Positions 59,762-64,000 of a stretch of DNA of 64,000 nt are shown here, piece after piece. The DNA is from Paenibacillus silvestris (lineage in GTDB: Bacteria; Bacillota; Bacilli; Paenibacillales; NBRC-103111). The DNA lies in assembly GCF_009882985.1 (NCBI RefSeq), contig NZ_WTUZ01000037.1, forward strand, positions 62,001-126,000, given 5' to 3'. The position numbers and the translations under genes are program-made. The stretch's first letter is position 1. Each line of letters begins with the position of its first letter. The notes beneath the pieces are model-generated. The model worked only from the letters and a program-made list of their open reading frames with translations. It was not told the origin of the DNA and did no database searches.

Positions 59762-60594
59762 AACTACTCATTATCGGCGGTCAAGGCATGGCTGGACACA
59801 TGTTGAAGGACTATTTTACCCGGCAGCATCAGGGTGATGTGTGGACGACCGTGCGATCCGCTGATCCACCTACTCCCCGAGCTGTACCGTTAGACGTCAG
59901 GAACGATGAGCACCTGCGTCATCTGCTGAAACAGATTGGGCCGGATGCCGTCATCAATGCTGTCGGTTTGCTGAATGAAGAAGCTAGAACGAGGCAGGCT
60001 GAAGCCATTTATGTCAACAGCCTGTTTCCCCATTTGCTGGCTGAATTTGCGAAGCAGTATAATTTCCGGCTATTTCACATCAGCACGGATTGTGTGTTCT
60101 CAGGCTCACGCGGGGATTATACAGAATCTGATCTCACAGATGCTCTATCTGTTTATGGAAAAAGTAAAAGCCTGGGCGAAGTCGTCGGCCCTAACGTGGT
60201 CACGATCCGCACCTCGATCATCGGGCCTGAGTTAAAGCAGAACGGCATCGGGCTCTTTCACTGGTTTATGCAGCAAAAAGGCGATATCCAGGGATATCGC
60301 AAGGTGTTCTGGAACGGGGTTACGACGTTGGAATTGGCCAAAGCGGTGGATTGGTGCCTTGGGCATCCCATTCATGGACTTGTACACCTTGCCGGCCAGC
60401 CAAAACTCTCCAAATATGACTTGCTGAAAATAATTCAGGCGCAGTTCCATCATGATACTGTCACGATCCATGCTAACGATGATATGAAATCAGATAAGAG
60501 CCTAGTTTCCACAAGAGCTGACTTCAGCTATCCTGTTTCTTCTTATCCCCAAATGATAGCTGATCTGTATGCGTGGATGAAACAATCTGACTAG
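59758..60594 (+). CDS. RmlD-like reductase of the amino-deoxysugar pathway (WbvR-like)
   Basis: 278 residues, TTG start with AAAGGAGG 9 bases upstream. LIIGGQGMAGHMLKDYF, INAVGLLNEEARTRQ, HISTDCVFSG and YGKSKSLGEVVG (Tyr-x-x-x-Lys). It lacks the C-terminal cupin of CapF, which favours the WbvR type that reduces the 4-keto intermediate on the way to UDP-L-RhaNAc/L-QuiNAc. The preceding dehydratase and 2-epimerase genes fit this route. Confidence 0.85.
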   Translation: MKLLIIGGQGMAGHMLKDYFTRQHQGDVWTTVRSADPPTPRAVPLDVRNDEHLRHLLKQIGPDAVINAVGLLNEEARTRQAEAIYVNSLFPHLLAEFAKQYNFRLFHISTDCVFSGSRGDYTESDLTDALSVYGKSKSLGEVVGPNVVTIRTSIIGPELKQNGIGLFHWFMQQKGDIQGYRKVFWNGVTTLELAKAVDWCLGHPIHGLVHLAGQPKLSKYDLLKIIQAQFHHDTVTIHANDDMKSDKSLVSTRADFSYPVSSYPQMIADLYAWMKQSD

Positions 60595-60673
60595 CCTCTC
60601 ACACTTTGCCAGCTCCAGAATATGATAAATACAACGCAGCAGCGAAACAAATCATAAGGTGGTGAGTGCCTCA

Positions 60674-61648
60674 ATGGATATGACACGTACTCACATACAT
60701 GAACTGACTCACAAAAGATTGGTCATTATCGTAATTGCTCACGAAAACGAACAGGTATTGGCGGCACAGGTTGAAAATATTCATTATTTTAACCCTGAAG
60801 CCGGCATTCTTCTCTACAACGGCGGACATAATCCCGACTTCGGAAAAAACGTGAATATATGGTCCTTTCCACACAGCCACCCCTTAAAGGCTGGAATTAT
60901 CGCACCAGCGATGTGGGAAATCATGAACTGGCTGGAGGAACTCGGCGCCGGCTATGAATATCTCATGTCGCTGGATCATGATGTTTTGTTTGTTAAACAC
61001 GGGTTTCAACCCTTCTTAGATGAAATTATGGCGGAGTCCGACAGCATGGGCTGGAGGCTGGAAAACAACAGGGATCATGATTTCTCCCTTCCTGTACGAA
61101 ACATGAAAAACGAATGGCATCTATGGCAGCCTGTCTTTCGGACAGACGGATTTCTGACTTACTTTAACCCCGGTCAGGTCTACAGGCATGATATCGTCAG
61201 ACGCATGCTCGCCCATGTGGACCATGCCTCCGTAAATCACCTGCTCAGCATATCGGAAGCTGTTGCCTTAGAAGAAGTTTTCTTCGTTACGCTGGCTATG
61301 GCCTGCGGTGGCAGAGTTAGGGAATACCCCGAGGGAACCAAGTACAATGATATGGTTCGATGGGGCGAAAACATCACATTCGAGAGCGTTCAGCAGCATC
61401 GAGATCATCCCTATTTCTATTGGATCCATCCAGTAAAAGGGGATAAACTGCTAGAAATGAATCAACAACTTCTCCCTAAACCTGAACCAATGGCAAGTGT
61501 CCCTCCCGCTCCTCACCTTGCTGTTCCAAGAAGAAAAAGAATCAAGTGCAAGAAGCTTCTGAAGCGAGCCTTTCCTCGAAGACGAGTCAAACGGCGTAAA
61601 ATCAAGTTCGGACTACACAGCCGGAACAAAACGAAAAAGCTGACCTAA
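60674..61648 (+). CDS. Glycosyltransferase-like protein with strongly basic C-terminus
   Basis: 324 residues. The start is the ATG at MDMTRTHIHEL, with AAGGTGG about 11 bases upstream; earlier GTGs are possible. The core (about 15-270) has LVIIVIAHENEQVLAAQVEN, ILLYNGGHNPDF and a D-x-D-type LMSLDHDVLFVKHGF, resembling core-2 branching-type (GT14-like) transferases. The last 45 residues are Pro-rich then very basic (RRKRIKCKKLLKRAFPRRR). This places at the C-terminus the same sort of basic tail found at the N-termini of other transferases in the locus. Last gene of the plus-strand operon, about 80 bases after the reductase. Confidence 0.72.
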   Translation: MDMTRTHIHELTHKRLVIIVIAHENEQVLAAQVENIHYFNPEAGILLYNGGHNPDFGKNVNIWSFPHSHPLKAGIIAPAMWEIMNWLEELGAGYEYLMSLDHDVLFVKHGFQPFLDEIMAESDSMGWRLENNRDHDFSLPVRNMKNEWHLWQPVFRTDGFLTYFNPGQVYRHDIVRRMLAHVDHASVNHLLSISEAVALEEVFFVTLAMACGGRVREYPEGTKYNDMVRWGENITFESVQQHRDHPYFYWIHPVKGDKLLEMNQQLLPKPEPMASVPPAPHLAVPRRKRIKCKKLLKRAFPRRRVKRRKIKFGLHSRNKTKKLT

Positions 61649-61696
61649 AAGCAGCTGCGCCCTAAATCGGTGACAAAGCAAAAAGCGGCCAAATCA

Positions 61697-61740
61697 AAAA
61701 AGAGGACGAAGAGAGGGATAGTCCCTCGCTCCGTCCTCTT
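61697..61740. terminator. Bidirectional terminator between convergent genes
   Basis: AGAGGACG..AGGGA / TCCCT..CGTCCTCT, preceded by six As on the plus strand (T run for the minus-strand gene). Confidence 0.8.
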
Positions 61741-61742
61741 AG

Positions 61743-61952
61743 CTATTTGTCCACCCATTCAATCCCGATTGTCAATTTGTTTGCTCCCAGATCGCGTTTA
61801 TGACTCACTTTAAACTCCATATCTACATCTGGCAAAGTGATTTGATTGCCTCTTATAACAAGGTTATCTGCCGTTACTTGATCAGCAATTTTTCTTAGCA
61901 GTTCAGCAAACTGCAACCCCCGACCGACAAATTCCTCTTCAGATCTCATCAT
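61743..61952 (-). CDS. Amphi-Trp domain protein
   Basis: 69 residues covering one amphi-Trp domain: SEEEFVGRGLQFAELLRKIAD, LVIRGNQITLPD, MEFKVSHKRDLGANKLTIGIEW. The family is small, of unknown function, found in bacteria and archaea. AAGGAGGG precedes two adjacent ATGs. It is 9 bases from the CotS-like gene and probably cotranscribed with it. Confidence 0.85.
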   Translation of the reverse strand: MMRSEEEFVGRGLQFAELLRKIADQVTADNLVIRGNQITLPDVDMEFKVSHKRDLGANKLTIGIEWVDK

Positions 61953-61961
61953 GATCCCTCC

Positions 61962-62978
61962 TTAGAACCCCTTGATCAGTTTCTTAAGAACAGGCAGCTT
62001 CTCCATTTCAAATGTAACAATCTTGTTCAGTTTTTTTTCATCCCCTGGCTCGCCTTTTTTGAAAGGCGATTTCACATAACCATAATGCTTATGCGGAAAA
62101 AGCAAATCAATATAAAGCACCTGCATTTGCTCAGGTGTGAATGGTAGAACAGCTTCATAATAGCTCATGCACCGTTTCAGCTCATCGGCATCCCAACGAC
62201 CAAGCTCTTCCATGCGCTTCGTTAGAAGCTTCCGGATATCACGCAGAGGAATATCGTACGTCAAATTATCCAAGTCCAGCACGCATACGCCTCGATTCGT
62301 CTCAATCGCATTCCCTTTGCCGTAATCCTGGTGGCACATGTAACCGTAATTACCGATGTCGGCTACCCAGTCCGCATAGCAGGACGCTTCCAGCAGCTTC
62401 ATGGCATGGCTCGCCATCTGAATCATAGCGTCACCTGTTTTTACATAAGTCTGATGAAAAAGCGTTTTTCCTTGAGCAGCTTGTGCTTTCCACTCATTGA
62501 GTTCCTCATACATCCCGCTATAATGACTGGGCCATACCCCCATCCGGTTATAGACCTCACAATCGTCAGGGGGGATAAACCCTACGGTATCTTTATGGAA
62601 TTGAGCGAGCCCCTTGAGCCCCGTGTAGAGATGCTCAGGAACACGATCCATCTCCAGATCGCTTCCTTCCACCCACGCGTACAGAACCAATGCATAGCCT
62701 TCATGGACGAAATACAGCTGGCCGTCCTTCGTTGGAAGAATACCCGCAACAATGGCTCCTTTTTGGTAAAGATAAGTCTGCGCTGCTGTCGTGAACTTAA
62801 CGATCGGAATTGACTTCCGTATTCGTTTCAGACAAACGGTTCCTACAGAAGTTTCCAGCTTCCATATGGTTTTGATGCCACCGCTTTGAATAACCTGGAT
62901 GTGTTTAATCACTATCTGTGGATAATTTTCTGCCATGAGACGTTTCCCCAAATTAAGCTCTTCTTGACTAGGAACCAC
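61962..62978 (-). CDS. CotS-family spore coat protein (kinase-like fold), copy 1
   Basis: 338 residues. A GTG (MVPSQEELNLG) with GAGGTGG seven bases upstream is the best start; it overlaps the preceding stop by 11 bases. APH/kinase-like fold as in CotS/YutH: IQSGGIKTIWKLETSVGTVCLK (nucleotide-loop-like strands), CHQDYGKGNAI (HxD-x-x-x-x-N catalytic-loop type), CVLDLDNLTYDIPLRDIRKLL and LFPHKHYGYV. HQD and the D-L-D pair are retained, so phosphotransfer is conceivable. CotS proteins are spore coat components, supporting spore-surface identity of the locus. Confidence 0.9.
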   Translation of the reverse strand: MVPSQEELNLGKRLMAENYPQIVIKHIQVIQSGGIKTIWKLETSVGTVCLKRIRKSIPIVKFTTAAQTYLYQKGAIVAGILPTKDGQLYFVHEGYALVLYAWVEGSDLEMDRVPEHLYTGLKGLAQFHKDTVGFIPPDDCEVYNRMGVWPSHYSGMYEELNEWKAQAAQGKTLFHQTYVKTGDAMIQMASHAMKLLEASCYADWVADIGNYGYMCHQDYGKGNAIETNRGVCVLDLDNLTYDIPLRDIRKLLTKRMEELGRWDADELKRCMSYYEAVLPFTPEQMQVLYIDLLFPHKHYGYVKSPFKKGEPGDEKKLNKIVTFEMEKLPVLKKLIKGF

Positions 62979-64000
62979 GTTTAACCACCTCATCGAGTCG
63001 GGCAAGGAACGATTTCAACACCGTATTTTTACTCAGCTCGGTACTAATCATATCTTTTAAACGGACGATATGTTTGTCAACGGTCCATTGGTCCTCGCGA
63101 TTTTCATAATATTTAGACACTTGTCCATAGAATAAATGGGGAAACTGTATATCTGCTGCTAGAATCATATATTGTTCTTTCGTTAAGGGATTGACTTGCT
63201 GGTAAAACTTCATCATTTTGAGCATCATTGGAAGATTCCAACTGGTGCCTTTCTTCATAACCTTGTTTAATATTTTCCTCATATCACGCACAGGCAAATC
63301 TACTGTCAATGAATCCATATCATATACGTAGAGCTTTCCATCTTTACCTACAACCAGATTACCCGCAGCAAAATCTTGATGGCACAGTGTTTTGGTAATC
63401 TCCGTTTCCTTCACCCACTGTTCAAAATAGGGTTGATTCAGCGTCGTAAGCGCTGTTTGCGCTTGCTGCACGAAGTTATCCACATTTGCCAGAAATACAC
63501 GGTCAAATTCATTTTTATTTTTAACCTGCTGGCGCTGCTCTTTCCAGGCCTTCAGGCGCTCCATTCTTGTTTGCAAATCTGATTTCCATTTCGTCAACAG
63601 GTAGGAAGGGTAGAAACCATTGGGAGATTCGATTCCCCTTGATGCTCGGTGGAAAGTAGCCATTCCTTTTAACATGAGAGATAAATCACTATCATTGTCA
63701 TACTCCGGCGAGTGTCCGTATACGGTTTCAAAAACGACGAAGTATTCCCCATTTAGCTTCACATAACCTTGGCCAGAACTAGTTTTGATTACAGCCGGTG
63801 TATGAACGCCGTTGGATTTGAGATAGTTAATGGCATGGAGCATGAAATCAATATGAGTTTCGTCGAATGGAACCTTTTTCATAATTAATTCACCCATGTC
63901 GGTTTGGATGGACCAGACTGCTTTTTTCCCTTTAAATGATAAGAGGTAAATATTTTTCACCTTCAAAGGATAGTGCGTCACAACCTTCTTCACTACGTCC
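62968..64000 (-). CDS. CotS-family spore coat protein, copy 2 (5' end outside window)
   Basis: At least 343 residues; the frame is open to the window edge. A GTG at 63993 lacks a visible ribosome-binding site, and family members normally carry several residues before KKVVTHYPLKVKNIY, so the gene probably starts outside. Same fold as its neighbour: LSFKGKKAVWSIQTDMGELIMKK, LCHQDFAAGNLVV, YVYDMDSLTVDLPVRDMRKIL, FPHLFYGQV. The two are tandem paralogues with an 11-base overlap. Confidence 0.9.
   Translation of the reverse strand, partial: DVVKKVVTHYPLKVKNIYLLSFKGKKAVWSIQTDMGELIMKKVPFDETHIDFMLHAINYLKSNGVHTPAVIKTSSGQGYVKLNGEYFVVFETVYGHSPEYDNDSDLSLMLKGMATFHRASRGIESPNGFYPSYLLTKWKSDLQTRMERLKAWKEQRQQVKNKNEFDRVFLANVDNFVQQAQTALTTLNQPYFEQWVKETEITKTLCHQDFAAGNLVVGKDGKLYVYDMDSLTVDLPVRDMRKILNKVMKKGTSWNLPMMLKMMKFYQQVNPLTKEQYMILAADIQFPHLFYGQVSKYYENREDQWTVDKHIVRLKDMISTELSKNTVLKSFLARLDEVVKRGS

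Overview
The window looks like a chromosomal segment of an endospore-forming member of the Paenibacillaceae (Paenibacillus or a close relative). This is inferred from gene content: GerM, GerE, CgeB-like and CotS-family spore proteins, an SLH-domain surface protein, a DUF6483 protein, a FapR-type operator, strong AGGAGG ribosome-binding sites and mixed TTG/GTG/ATG starts. No rRNA, tRNA, CRISPR array, transposase or replication origin was seen.

Layout. 1-2490: the 5' tip of rph, gerM, and a PgpA-like protein with a tandem duplicated domain. 2500-5420: non-coding repeats, then an AT-rich island with a secreted papain-fold peptidase-like protein and a membrane-anchored protein, bracketed by two 59-nt direct repeats (51/59 identical) that are also terminator hairpins. 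5417-9000: metallo-hydrolase, methyltransferase, DUF6483 protein, gerE and a small MerR-like protein, followed by hairpin repeats and a decayed GerE-like fragment. 9280-16290: intergenic repeats, an SLH protein with five ~73-residue repeats, and a large Lhr-type helicase.

16293-24971 is a nitrate assimilation cluster: transporter nasA, nitrite reductase nasD/nasE and nitrate reductase nasC on the minus strand, with an ANTAR protein and a TrpD-like protein divergent. The nasA leader has a perfect sigma-A promoter, a perfect TnrA/GlnR box, and two successive attenuators, each made of paired hexaloop hairpins overlapping a terminator. This is the architecture expected for an ANTAR antiterminator, and here it is present twice in tandem.

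25029-34448 is a mixed accessory region: CAP protein, MFS pump and SDR with a divergent HxlR regulator, DsrE/MBL/PNPOx-like/HPP genes beside a GntR regulator with palindromic operators, and a FapR-box fabH.

34550-64000 is about 30 kb that reads as a spore-surface glycosylation locus. A long minus-strand operon (45605 to 34550, mostly ATGA-type overlaps) encodes at least six glycosyltransferases and NDP-sugar enzymes. Its last four genes carry Arg/Lys-rich N-termini followed by a G-aromatic-x-x period-4 repeat. Next come three small helical proteins, a divergent APS kinase (cysC) and glycosyltransferase, three small proteins with a shared Sm-like/DUF2642-like beta domain, a glycosyltransferase/sulfotransferase operon, a small surface-type protein, a plus-strand operon for two further deoxysugar pathways, and two CotS-family proteins. 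The combined picture is synthesis, and probably PAPS-dependent sulfation, of a glycan coupled to dedicated surface proteins of the spore. The spore assignment is inferred from CotS/CgeB homology and candidate late mother-cell promoters; it is not proven by sequence.
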